NCBI RefSeq assembly: GCF_017939745.1
Contig: NZ_JAGKQQ010000001.1
Span: 2,976,001-3,040,000 of the forward strand
Direction: 5' to 3'
DNA length: 64,000 nt
From: Gemmata palustris
Lineage (GTDB): Bacteria; Planctomycetota; Planctomycetia; Gemmatales; Gemmataceae
Shown: piece after piece, positions 23,042 through 31,170 of the stretch
Position numbering within the stretch: position 1 is the stretch's first letter
Layout: the number at the start of each line of letters is the position of its first letter
Program-made: the position numbers and the translations under genes
The notes under the pieces: generated by a model
Databases searched by the model: none
What the model was told of the DNA's origin: nothing
Seen by the model: only the letters and a program-made list of their open reading frames with translations

Positions 23042-23054
23042 GCGGGAGGCGCTA

Positions 23055-23078
23055 CCGCTCCCTTGCGGTCGCGGCTCG
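23055..23078. repeat. Dispersed palindromic repeat, inverted orientation
   Basis: CCGCTCCCTTGCGGTCGCGG followed by CTCG; same family as 2949-2972. It sits between the degenerate IS and the stop of the next kinase gene. Confidence 0.75.
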
Positions 23079-23100
23079 CTAAAAGGACACCGCAACGGGA

Positions 23101-26100
23101 CTAACTCTCGAGCGGCGTGTGTGCGTCCAAAATTTCTCGGACCTTCCGCGCCAGGCCGGACGGTGTGAACGGCTTCTGCAGGAAGTTGACCTGCGCGGAC
23201 TCGACCCCGTGCCGAACGACCGCGTCGTCCGTGTACCCCGACATGTACAGAACTTTCAACCACGGCTGATCGGCGAGGAGCCGCGCGGCCAGCGCGCGCC
23301 CGCCCATACCGGGCATCACCACATCGGTCAGCAGTAGGTCCACCGGCCGATCGCTTTGGGCCGCGACCGTCATCGCTTCCTCGGCGTCACCGGCGGCGAG
23401 CACCGTGTACCCCCGTTTGCGGAGCGCGAGTTGCGCCAGCGCCCGGACCCCGGCCTCGTCCTCGACCAGCAGGACCACCTCCGCGCCCTTCGGCGCGGTA
23501 CTGTCGGCCGGGTTCTCGCCCGGCATGAGGGCACTGGTGCCGGGCAGGTACACCCGGAACGTCGTCCCGCGCCCGACGGCGGTTTCCACCTCGATGTGCC
23601 CGCCGGACTGCTTCACGATGCCGTAGACGGTCGCCAACCCGAGCCCCGTTCCCTTGCCCTGCTCTTTGGTGGTGTAGAACGGCTCAAAAATGTGCCGCCG
23701 AACGTCGTCCGTCATTCCCGTTCCGGTGTCCGAAACCGAGAGTCGAACGTATGCACCCGACCGCACCTCAGCCCCGTCGACCGCGGTACCGGCCCCGAGG
23801 GTCACGTTCCGGGTCTCGATCGTTAGAGCCCCACCGATCGGCATCGCGTCGCGGGCGTTCACCGCCAGGTTCATCAGCACCTGCCCCAACTGCCCCGGGT
23901 CCGCCTTCACCCGGAGTAACCCGGGGTCCGGGTGCAGAACCAGCACGATGTCCTCGCCGATGAGCCGGCGGAGCATCTGGGTCACGCCCTTAATGACATC
24001 GTTCAGGTCCAGAACTTTGGGCTGGAGCACCTGTTGGCGGCCGAACGCGAGCAGTTGCCGGGTCAGGTCCGCGGCCCGAGTTCCGGCCTTTTTCACCTCC
24101 TCGACCATCGGGCGCACCGAATCGTGCGCGTGGAGGCTCGCCAAAATGATGTCACTGTACCCGTTGATGACGGTGAGCAGGTTGTTGAAGTCGTGCGCCA
24201 CGCCCCCCGCGAGTTGCCCGACCGCTTCCATCTTTTGCGCCTGCCGGTACTGTTCTTCCAGGCGCCGGCGCTCGGACACGTCGGACACGAACCCGACCAT
24301 CCGGGTCGACGGCCCGGTCGGGTTGGGCACGAAGTGCCCCTGGTCGTCGACGGTGATGTAGGCGCCGTCCTTTCGGCGCACCCGGTACTCCAGCCGGAAC
24401 GGGCTCTCGGACGCCACGCAGCGCTCGGCCTCCCGGGTGAACGCGGGTCGGTCGTCCGGGTGGACGAGCGCGAACCAACCGACCAACTGGAGGGGCATCT
24501 CGGCCCCCTGGTAGCCGAGAATGGACTGATAGCTCCCGCCCCACGCCAAGTGGTCGCTCACCGCGTCCCAATCGTAAAGTACCTGGCCCGTGGCCTTGAC
24601 CGCCGCCTCGTACCGGGCCTTCCACGCCCGGACCTCGTCCTCGGCGCGCGTCCGGTCGGTAATGTCCTGGTACACCCCGAGAACCCCGACCACCGCCCCC
24701 GCCGCGTCCCGGAGCGGAACCTTACTGGTCAGGAGCACCACCCGCGTCCCATTCGGCCGGGTCAGCGCTTCCTCGATCCCGAGCAGCGGTTCCCCGGTCT
24801 CCATCACGCGCCGATCGAACGCGCGGAACGCCTCGGCCTCGGCCGGAGCGGTGCCCAGTTCGAGGTCCGTGTGCCCGACGACCGCCTCGGGACCGGGGAG
24901 CGCGTGGTTCCGGGCGAACAGGTCGTTGCACCCGGTGTAGACCGAGTTCCGGTCCTTCCAAAACACCCCGCACGGGATGTGGGCGATGACGCTCCGCAGC
25001 AGTTCCTCGCGCTCGCGCAGGGCCGCGCTCGTGCGCTCGCGGTCGGTGACGTCGTGGGCCAGGACCAGGCGCCCGGGGTGCCCGTTGTACTCCAGGTCGT
25101 GGCCGGTCACCTCGACCAGGCGCACGGTCTCGTCCTTCCACCGGTGGCGCCACGTCCGGGGGCTGACCGGGGTTTCCAGATCCGCCATCAGAGCCGAGAC
25201 GTCCTCGACGGGCCGGATGTCCCGGAGGGTCAGACGCGCGAACTCGTCGCGCGTGTACCCGTACCGCGCGACGGCCGCGTCATTCACCGCGAGGAACGCG
25301 AGGGTTTGGGTATCGAACACCCACATCGGGTGCGGGCTCGCCTCGAACAGGCGCCGGTACTGGTCCTCGCTGCGCCGCAGCTTGTCCTCAGCGCCCTTTC
25401 GGGCGGTCACGTCCCGACTGGTGATGACGACCCCGTCCCCGGTCCGCACCACTTGATGGTGCAGCCATATCACCCGCCCGCCGTCGAGATCCAACGGGAA
25501 CTCTTCCTCCAGCGTCTCACCGGATTCGACCACACGAACGTACCGGTCGAAGAGCCCGGCGGGCCGGTGCAGCGGGAACAATTCGCACAGTTGTTCCCCG
25601 ATGACCGCGGCGCGGTCCATCTGGAGGAGCGCGGCCGCCTTCTGGTTCAAATCGGTGAAGCGAAAATCGCGGATCGAACCGTCCGGACCGCGCTCACTGG
25701 CGAACAGGAAGACGGCGTCCAAGCTCCCCTCCATCGCGGCCCGTAACACGGTTTCGGCGCGCACCCGCTCGGTCACGTCGCGCGAGTTTACCACCACGGC
25801 CCCGACCGCCGGGTCGCACAACCGGTTCGTACAAGTGGCCGCGACCCAGTGCCACGACCCGTCCTTGTGCCGGTACCGGTACTCCCCGCTCACGACGGCC
25901 CCCGGCTCGGTCAGGAACCGTTCGTACTCGGCGGCCAACTGCGCGGCGTCTTCGGGGTGGCACCACTCGAACGCCTTCCGCCCCACGATCTCGTCCGCGG
26001 TCCGCCCGCCGGTCCGAACCACGCCGGGAGTCGCGTACAGGATGGTGCCGTCGGCCGCGAGTAACTCGACCGCGTCGGAACTGTTCTCGACCAGCGCGCG

Positions 26101-26538
26101 GAACCGGCGCTCGCTCGCCCGGAGCGCGTCCTCGACCTCGCGCTGCTGGGTCACGTCCCGGTACGTAACGACCACCGCACCGACACTCGACTCGCACAGC
26201 AGGTTGACGGCCCGGGCCTCGAACCAGCGCCACGCCCCGCCCTTGTGCCGCACCCGGTACGTCTCGATAAACGTGGCATCGGGTTCCACCACGAGCGCCA
26301 CGAACGCGGTCCGCACCCGGTCCCGGTCCCCCGGGTGAACGTACTCGAACCCGTCGGTCCCCGCGAGTTCCGCGGGGGCGTACCCCACGAGCCGGGCGCT
26401 GGACGGGCTGGCGTACTCGACCACACCGTCCGCGTCGAGCAGAACGGTCGCGTCGAGGCTCTTCTCAATGAGAGTTCGGAACCGGGCATCGGTCGCCGGC
26501 GCGTTCCTTGAAGCGATCACATCCACGATGTTGGGCAT
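23101..26538 (-). CDS. Soluble multi-PAS hybrid histidine kinase
   Basis: 1,145 aa from the ATG at 26538; an in-frame TTG at 26583 is possible but less likely. About seven successive PAS domains occupy residues 1-750 (each with blocks such as GTDGFEYVHPGDRDRV and YRVRHKGGAWRWFEARAV). Then come the phosphoacceptor motif QLAGGVAHDFNNLLTVINGY with His782, HATPase blocks NLAVNARDAM, DTGTGM and GTGLGLATVYGIV, and a C-terminal receiver with Asp1072 in LLLTDVVMPGMGG. There is no membrane segment, so it should sense cytoplasmic cues. No adjacent response regulator. Confidence 0.92.
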   Translation of the reverse strand: MPNIVDVIASRNAPATDARFRTLIEKSLDATVLLDADGVVEYASPSSARLVGYAPAELAGTDGFEYVHPGDRDRVRTAFVALVVEPDATFIETYRVRHKGGAWRWFEARAVNLLCESSVGAVVVTYRDVTQQREVEDALRASERRFRALVENSSDAVELLAADGTILYATPGVVRTGGRTADEIVGRKAFEWCHPEDAAQLAAEYERFLTEPGAVVSGEYRYRHKDGSWHWVAATCTNRLCDPAVGAVVVNSRDVTERVRAETVLRAAMEGSLDAVFLFASERGPDGSIRDFRFTDLNQKAAALLQMDRAAVIGEQLCELFPLHRPAGLFDRYVRVVESGETLEEEFPLDLDGGRVIWLHHQVVRTGDGVVITSRDVTARKGAEDKLRRSEDQYRRLFEASPHPMWVFDTQTLAFLAVNDAAVARYGYTRDEFARLTLRDIRPVEDVSALMADLETPVSPRTWRHRWKDETVRLVEVTGHDLEYNGHPGRLVLAHDVTDRERTSAALREREELLRSVIAHIPCGVFWKDRNSVYTGCNDLFARNHALPGPEAVVGHTDLELGTAPAEAEAFRAFDRRVMETGEPLLGIEEALTRPNGTRVVLLTSKVPLRDAAGAVVGVLGVYQDITDRTRAEDEVRAWKARYEAAVKATGQVLYDWDAVSDHLAWGGSYQSILGYQGAEMPLQLVGWFALVHPDDRPAFTREAERCVASESPFRLEYRVRRKDGAYITVDDQGHFVPNPTGPSTRMVGFVSDVSERRRLEEQYRQAQKMEAVGQLAGGVAHDFNNLLTVINGYSDIILASLHAHDSVRPMVEEVKKAGTRAADLTRQLLAFGRQQVLQPKVLDLNDVIKGVTQMLRRLIGEDIVLVLHPDPGLLRVKADPGQLGQVLMNLAVNARDAMPIGGALTIETRNVTLGAGTAVDGAEVRSGAYVRLSVSDTGTGMTDDVRRHIFEPFYTTKEQGKGTGLGLATVYGIVKQSGGHIEVETAVGRGTTFRVYLPGTSALMPGENPADSTAPKGAEVVLLVEDEAGVRALAQLALRKRGYTVLAAGDAEEAMTVAAQSDRPVDLLLTDVVMPGMGGRALAARLLADQPWLKVLYMSGYTDDAVVRHGVESAQVNFLQKPFTPSGLARKVREILDAHTPLES

Positions 26539-26639
26539 TGGTCGTGAGTGGCGGCCGGGCGCGTCGAATTGTCCGGTCGACAAATTGGGTGTCAGAAAAG
26601 TAACAGGTGAATCGTAGCACGAGGTTATGAACAGGAACT

Positions 26640-26799
26640 AGCCTTGCGCCCAATTATTGTGACCGGACCTCACAATTGTGTCGGCACCATGACCGTAGCG
26701 GAAGTGGAATGAAAATTTAGGCTTGCGCCTCGACCGTGCCGCCAAATTCGCGTGCAAAGCAGGCACATATTTCCACCACCATCTCGCTCCGGTGGGGTC
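26640..26799. other. Intergenic, short palindrome only
   Basis: Between the kinase start and the transposase remnant. It contains the palindrome CACAATTGTG (about 26670) preceded by AATTATTGTG, a possible operator for the kinase gene, but there is no other support. Confidence 0.25.
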
Positions 26800-27235
26800 C
26801 TACTGTTGTTGCACGGCGGGTAACGCCAGCCACTCTCGCAAGGACCACACATGGCCGGTTCGCCCGGCCGCCAGCACCGGAGTTCGTGTTCGCCAGCGGC
26901 CGTCGCCGCCCTTTACACTCCGGACCCGCACGGGCCAGCAGAAGTTGTAACTGAAGTCGCTGAACACCGCGGCCGCACGATGTACGTCCCAGTCCGTCGA
27001 GAACCCGTAGGTCTTGCGCGCCTTACGGCGCGCGCCGGTTTCGATCGGTCCCGTTGTGGCGCTCCACGAAGCATGTATTGACCGCCGTACTGAAGGCCGA
27101 CGCCACTACCGGGGCCGTCCCGAGCACCACGGTTGTTCTGTGGTGGGTTCGGGCCGACACGTCTGAACGCCGGGCGGAGCCCGAGCGTCTTCTCGTACCC
27201 TGGGGCACACCGCGTGATGCCCTTCGCGCCGACAC
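26800..27235 (-). pseudogene. C-terminal remnant of a DDE transposase (IS1-like)
   Basis: Minus-strand fragments VNTCFVERHNGTDRNRRAP and, in the next frame, ARKTYGFSTDWDVHRAAVFS, DFSYNFCWPVRVRSVKGG and GHVWSLREWLALPAVQQQ, ending at a natural stop at 26800. The layout (catalytic Glu in FVERHNGTDRN, then the FSYNFCWPVR block) resembles IS1-type transposases common in planctomycete genomes. A frameshift separates the two parts and the N-terminal half is missing. No terminal repeats were found. It lies 21 bp past the kdgK stop. Confidence 0.6.
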
Positions 27236-27256
27236 GGATGCGGCCCGGGCGGTGCC

Positions 27257-28240
27257 TCAGCGCTTGATGCGCAGCCCCTGCCCCTGCATCGCGGCTTCGA
27301 CCTCGTCCTTCGTGAGCCACGGCAGGTCGCCGAGAACGGTGTGCTTGAGCGCGCCCATCGCGGCGCCGTAGTCGAGCCCCTTCTTCAAGTCGCCGTCAAT
27401 CAGGCCGTGAATCAGTCCGGCCGCGAGCGCGTCGCCCGCGCCCAAACGGTCCACGATTTCGACCTCGTACCACTCGGATTCGTGCGTGACGCCGGCCGAA
27501 TACCCGACCGCCGCGAACCGGTTCCGCCACACGAGCGACGCCTCGCGCCGCGTGCCGACCACAGTCGTCACGCCGAACTTCTCGACCAGCCCCTTGGCCA
27601 CTTCGGTGAAACTGTCGCCCGTGATGCCGAACAGGTGCTCCGCGTCCGCCTCGCTCGCGATGAGCGCGTCCACTTGGGGCAGCAGAATGCTCATCACCTC
27701 GGCTGCGTGGTCCTTCGCCCAGAGTTTCGAGCGGTAGTTGAGGTCCATGCACACCTTCACGCCGGCGTCGCGTGCCGCGTGCATCGCTTCATCGACCACT
27801 TCCGCCGCGCCGGGGCTGAGCGCCGCGGCGATGCCGGAGACGTGGAACCACTTCGCGCCGTTAAAGATCGCGGGCCAATCGAACATGCCGCGGTGCGCCC
27901 GGGCAACCGAAGAGTCTTTGCGGTCGTAGAGAATGGAACTGGCGCGCGGGGACGCGCCGAACTCCAGGAAGTACAGCCCGCACCGGCCGTCTTCGGCGAA
28001 CTGGACGAACTGGTCGGACACGCCGATCTCGCGCACGCGGTTCGCCACGAGTTTGCCGAGCGGGTTGTCGGGCAACCGCGACACCCACGCCGCCGAGCGC
28101 CCGAGCCGCACCAGTCCGGCCGCGGTGTTCAGTTCGGCGCCGCCGATCTCCAGATCGAGTGAGCGCGCCTGCTCCAACCGCTGAAAGTGCGGCGGCGCCA
28201 GCCGCACCATAACTTCACCGAACGCGATGATATCGGGCAT
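27257..28240 (-). CDS. kdgK: PfkB-family sugar kinase, probable 2-keto-3-deoxygluconate kinase
   Basis: 327 aa; the ATG at 28240 (MPDIIAFGEVMVRLAPP) fits the family N-terminus. N-terminal GGAELNTAAGLVRLG is the sugar-binding PfkB signature 1. C-terminal VDRLGAGDALAAGLIHGL is signature 2, with the catalytic Asp. MDLNYRSKLW and ALIASEADAEHLFG are typical of KDG kinases. It would phosphorylate 2-keto-3-deoxygluconate with ATP, feeding KDPG aldolase. Other 2-keto or aldo sugars cannot be excluded. A dispersed repeat copy lies just upstream. Confidence 0.8.
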   Translation of the reverse strand: MPDIIAFGEVMVRLAPPHFQRLEQARSLDLEIGGAELNTAAGLVRLGRSAAWVSRLPDNPLGKLVANRVREIGVSDQFVQFAEDGRCGLYFLEFGASPRASSILYDRKDSSVARAHRGMFDWPAIFNGAKWFHVSGIAAALSPGAAEVVDEAMHAARDAGVKVCMDLNYRSKLWAKDHAAEVMSILLPQVDALIASEADAEHLFGITGDSFTEVAKGLVEKFGVTTVVGTRREASLVWRNRFAAVGYSAGVTHESEWYEVEIVDRLGAGDALAAGLIHGLIDGDLKKGLDYGAAMGALKHTVLGDLPWLTKDEVEAAMQGQGLRIKR

Positions 28241-28277
28241 GGGGTCTTTCGCTTTGCACAAGGGTCGCACGGGGATT

Positions 28278-28324
28278 CACAGGGCTTCCGCCCGGTGCTG
28301 CGAACGCCGGCCCCTCCGGGGCGG
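28278..28324. repeat. Dispersed GC-rich repeat copy
   Basis: CACAGGGCTTCCGCCCGGTG followed by CTGCGAACGCCGGCCCCTCC, closely matching the copy at 16346-16392. A related, diverged stretch is at about 28595-28640. The remaining sequence to 29010 holds no supported gene. Confidence 0.6.
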
Positions 28325-28740
28325 AGGCAAGGAACCGTCTACCGCGGAGGGGCCGGCCGATCGCCTCATCTCTTTCTCGATGCGGCGCAGAAAGCCAATG
28401 GCTTTCCACCCCGGAGCGCCTGTGTTGAAGGTTAAGGGAAAAACAGGTGGCTTCGAGGACGATGCGCTCCCACGCGCCCGTTCGGGCTGCGGGGTGCGAG
28501 AGTCGTGGGATGATCCTCGCTCCGGGACAGAATTGGACTCCCAAGGGGGCGTGCGGCCTGCCCCACCACTTTTCGGTTTACGAAACACACACGGGCCCGG
28601 CTTCCGTAGCACCGGGCGGAAGCACCGTGAACCGGGCTGTTGTGGTCTCATTTCTTCAATTCACCACGCCAAAAGAACATTCCGCGCACCGGATTAGTAA
28701 TAATTCATCAAGAATGCTGGAAAACGAGCCGAAAATAAAC

Positions 28741-28769
28741 TTGACAATGGCGATGGATATTGAAATATT
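28741..28769 (+). promoter_or_regulatory. Candidate promoter for the DUF1559 gene
   Basis: Perfect -35 TTGACA (28741-28746), 17-bp spacer, AT-rich -10 AATATT (28764-28769). The surrounding 28680-28780 is markedly AT-rich against the background. The leader to the GTG start would be about 235 nt. Confidence 0.4.
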
Positions 28770-29010
28770 AAGTCCTCACAGGGGCACCGATCTCCTCAAT
28801 CGGGCACCTGGCCAGGAAACGCAATTCGAGAACGGAAGGGAAGTGATTTCCCGTCCTTGAATGCGCTCCCCGGGAACTGTCGATCACATCTCTCTCCGTT
28901 CGTTATTTCGTTCCTTCTGGCCGGAGCGTGGTGCTTCGTTCGGGAGTAGCAAGCAACTGTCCGTGCGAAAAAATCGCAGACGACGAGTTGTCGCGAAACG
29001 GAGTCCGTCA

Positions 29011-29946
29011 GTGAAACGTAATGCTCTTCCGCGTGGGTTCACGCTGATCGAATTGTTGGTCGTAATTGCCATTATTGCGATCCTCATCGGATTGCTCCTC
29101 CCGGCCGTTCAGAAGGTGCGCGAGGCCGCCGCGCGCATGAAGTGCCAGAACAACCTGAAGCAACTCGGCCTCGCGATCCACAACTTCGAGAGCGCTCAGG
29201 GCGGATTCCCGATGGCGCCGTACAACCCCGCCTTCGCCTGGATGACCAACAAGCCCTACTCCCAGCCGCACGGCTGGACCGTCGAGGTGCTGCCTTATTT
29301 GGAGCAAGACTCCGTTGCCCGGCAGTACGACCTGAACGTCGCGTGGAGTGCGGCGGGCAACGCGACGATCATTCAGGCGCGCATTCCGAACTTCGTCTGC
29401 CCGTCGACGCCGGGCGGCGACGACGCTGCCGCCCGGGCCATCCCCGCCAATCGCGGCGCGCTCGACTACATGGCCTACTTCCGTGTGACACTCGGCAACC
29501 CCACCGTCAACCCGTACCCCATCGCCGACCAGACCGGCGAGGGCATCATGGGTCGCGGTGTCAACCGCAAGATCACGGCAGTGACGGACGGCCTGTCGAA
29601 CACGTTGCTCCTCGCCGAGGATGCCGGTCGGAACGTGCTCTACATCTCCGGGAAGCAACAACCGACGACACCGGGTTTCGACATGGGTGGGGCCTGGGCG
29701 AACTGCTGCCTCGGCGGATCGGTCAACTGGCTGTCCGGCATCAACCTGAACACGAACCCTGTCACTTACGGCGGCGCGTGCGGCGTCAACTGCACTAACG
29801 CCGACGAGATCTACGCGTTCCACACCGGCGGGGCGAACATTCTGCTCGGGGACGGCTCCGTGCGGTTCCTCAGCGCGTCCACGCCGTTCAACACCGTCGT
29901 TCAGGCCTTTACCCGCAGCGGCGGTGAAGTGATTCCCAACTACTAA
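29011..29946 (+). CDS. DUF1559 prepilin-like protein
   Basis: 311 aa from a GTG at 29011 with GGAG 7 nt upstream; no ATG suits the N-terminus. A type IV prepilin signal (LPRG then [20 protein letters not shown]) is followed by [20 protein letters not shown] and [11 protein letters not shown], the diagnostic start of the DUF1559/SBP_bac_10 family. The C-terminal [20 protein letters not shown] is also typical. These pseudopilin-like proteins occur in dozens of copies in planctomycetes; their role is not established. The lipoprotein gene 39 bp downstream is a recurrent partner. Confidence 0.9.
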   Translation: MKRNALPRGFTLIELLVVIAIIAILIGLLLPAVQKVREAAARMKCQNNLKQLGLAIHNFESAQGGFPMAPYNPAFAWMTNKPYSQPHGWTVEVLPYLEQDSVARQYDLNVAWSAAGNATIIQARIPNFVCPSTPGGDDAAARAIPANRGALDYMAYFRVTLGNPTVNPYPIADQTGEGIMGRGVNRKITAVTDGLSNTLLLAEDAGRNVLYISGKQQPTTPGFDMGGAWANCCLGGSVNWLSGINLNTNPVTYGGACGVNCTNADEIYAFHTGGANILLGDGSVRFLSASTPFNTVVQAFTRSGGEVIPNY

Positions 29947-29985
29947 AGCCTGCGATTGCAACTCGTTTACGAAGGGCCACACCAG

Positions 29986-30474
29986 ATGATCCTCGGTTAT
30001 CAACGCCCGTTGCAAGGGTTACTGTTCGCGGCCCTGAGCCTCTCGCTCGCGGGCTGCTCCGACGCGGGCAAAAGCTACGTCCCGACGCGCGGACAATTGT
30101 TCATCGGCGACAAGCCGGCGGAAGGGGCGCTCGTGGCGCTCGTGCCCATCTCGGGGCCAGATGATCCGTCGGCACGGCCGACCGGCATCGTCGGCCCGGA
30201 CGGGTCGTTCGTCGTGTCCACCTACGAATCCGAAACTCGGAAGACGCATGAAGGCGCGTTGACCGGTGAGTACTCTGTCGCGATCACCTGGTACCCCCAG
30301 ACAGCGGTCGGTTCGGGGGGGGATCGCGAGGCTGCCAAAGTCGATCGGCTCGGCGGGCGCTACCAGGACGCGAGCAAGAACACGTTCCGCGTCAAAGTCG
30401 ATGCGTCGACAACCGGGCTCGAACCGATTCGCCTGAAGGCCTCAGACGATCTCGGGAAAGGTCGCAAGCCGTAA
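29986..30474 (+). CDS. Lipoprotein with carboxypeptidase-regulatory-like fold
   Basis: 162 aa from the ATG at 29986. The lipobox LSLAGC gives a lipid-anchored Cys near residue 25. The mature part (VPTRGQLFIGDKPAEGALVA, then PTGIVGPDGSFVVSTYE and EGALTGEYSVAITWY) has the beta-sandwich pattern of the small lipoproteins encoded after DUF1559 genes. Predicted to be exposed at a membrane. Probably co-transcribed with the DUF1559 gene. Confidence 0.78.
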   Translation: MILGYQRPLQGLLFAALSLSLAGCSDAGKSYVPTRGQLFIGDKPAEGALVALVPISGPDDPSARPTGIVGPDGSFVVSTYESETRKTHEGALTGEYSVAITWYPQTAVGSGGDREAAKVDRLGGRYQDASKNTFRVKVDASTTGLEPIRLKASDDLGKGRKP

Positions 30475-30512
30475 TCCTGGTTCTCCCGGCCGACCGATTC
30501 TCAACGACGAGG

Positions 30513-30605
30513 GTGCAGGCCCGCTACCTCGACTTCAAGACCAGCGGGTGGTCCGTCACGGTTCCGACGACCAAGGACGTGAACCTGGGACTGTCCCCGC
30601 GCTAA
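30513..30605 (+). pseudogene. Truncated tail of a second DUF1559-associated lipoprotein
   Basis: A 30-codon frame ending at 30605 reads QARYLDFKTSGWSVTVPTTK then DVNLGLSPR. This resembles the extreme C-terminus of the lipoproteins that follow DUF1559 genes (R-Y-x-D-x-K-T-S-G-x-x-x-T-V). No N-terminal part is present in this frame. It starts 39 bp after the intact lipoprotein stop, so it is probably the residue of a duplicated or recombined copy. Confidence 0.45.
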
Positions 30606-30651
30606 CGACTGAGCCGACACACCGCGACCGCAAGAGAGCGGAGTAGTTTGA

Positions 30652-30759
30652 CGAGCCGCGACCGCAAGGGAGCGGAGGCACAACGGACGGTCCTCGGTTT
30701 TGTGGCACGCACCACGAACAACAATGCCGCTGTAACCGCTCCCTTGCGGTCGCGGCTCG
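30652..30759. repeat. Inverted pair of the dispersed palindromic repeat
   Basis: A direct-orientation copy at 30652-30675 and its exact reverse complement at 30736-30759, 60 bp apart; a diverged third copy is at about 30622-30643. The pair could form a cruciform or RNA hairpin. Confidence 0.75.
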
Positions 30760-30784
30760 TGAAAATCGTATTCGGGAGCGACCC

Positions 30785-31120
30785 GTGATTCAGGTGACCT
30801 GGCAGGACGAAGGGCTGGACGTGACCCGCCTCGTTTACGGGGACGATTGCCCGTTCCGCGCGACCCTCGACCGCATCGCGGCCCGGTTCGCTCTGGACGT
30901 GGCCGACGACCGCACGAGCCCGCGCCCGGGCGACTTCTGGATCGGGTGTCACCCGCGTGCCGGGTGGGGAACGGCCGACGCGAACCTCATCGGGTGGGCC
31001 GGACTCGTCGACGTACCGCAAGCCGTCAGCGCCCTGCGCCGGGCGACCGCGGAACTCGTCCCGGCCGGTTCGCGCGTGGCCGCGGCCCCCGCGTTCGGGT
31101 TCGCCGTGGCCTTCAGATGA
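30785..31120 (+). CDS. Hypothetical protein
   Basis: 111 aa from a GTG at 30785 preceded by GGGAG at normal spacing. No family recognised. The sequence has a globular mix (VTWQDEGLDVTRLVYGDDCP, PRPGDFWIGCHPRAGWGTAD) without signal peptide or membrane segment. It lies 50 bp upstream of the cytochrome/DUF1549 gene on the same strand, so it may be co-transcribed. The good ribosome-binding site is the main support. Confidence 0.5.
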   Translation: MIQVTWQDEGLDVTRLVYGDDCPFRATLDRIAARFALDVADDRTSPRPGDFWIGCHPRAGWGTADANLIGWAGLVDVPQAVSALRRATAELVPAGSRVAAAPAFGFAVAFR

Positions 31121-31170
31121 TGTCAAGAAAACAAGCCGACTATCAACAATAACCGCCATCGGATTCGCAC

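Noticed and set aside
23932-25746. 604-codon plus-strand frame opposite the multi-PAS kinase
   Set aside because: Low-complexity antisense translation; the minus-strand kinase explains the sequence.
30652-30759. CRISPR-like array from repeated GAGCCGCGACCGC units
   Set aside because: The units are in mixed orientation, irregularly spaced and scattered through the window, without uniform spacers or cas genes.
30602-31159. 185-codon minus-strand frame
   Set aside because: It crosses the palindromic repeats and is antisense to the better supported small gene at 30785-31120.
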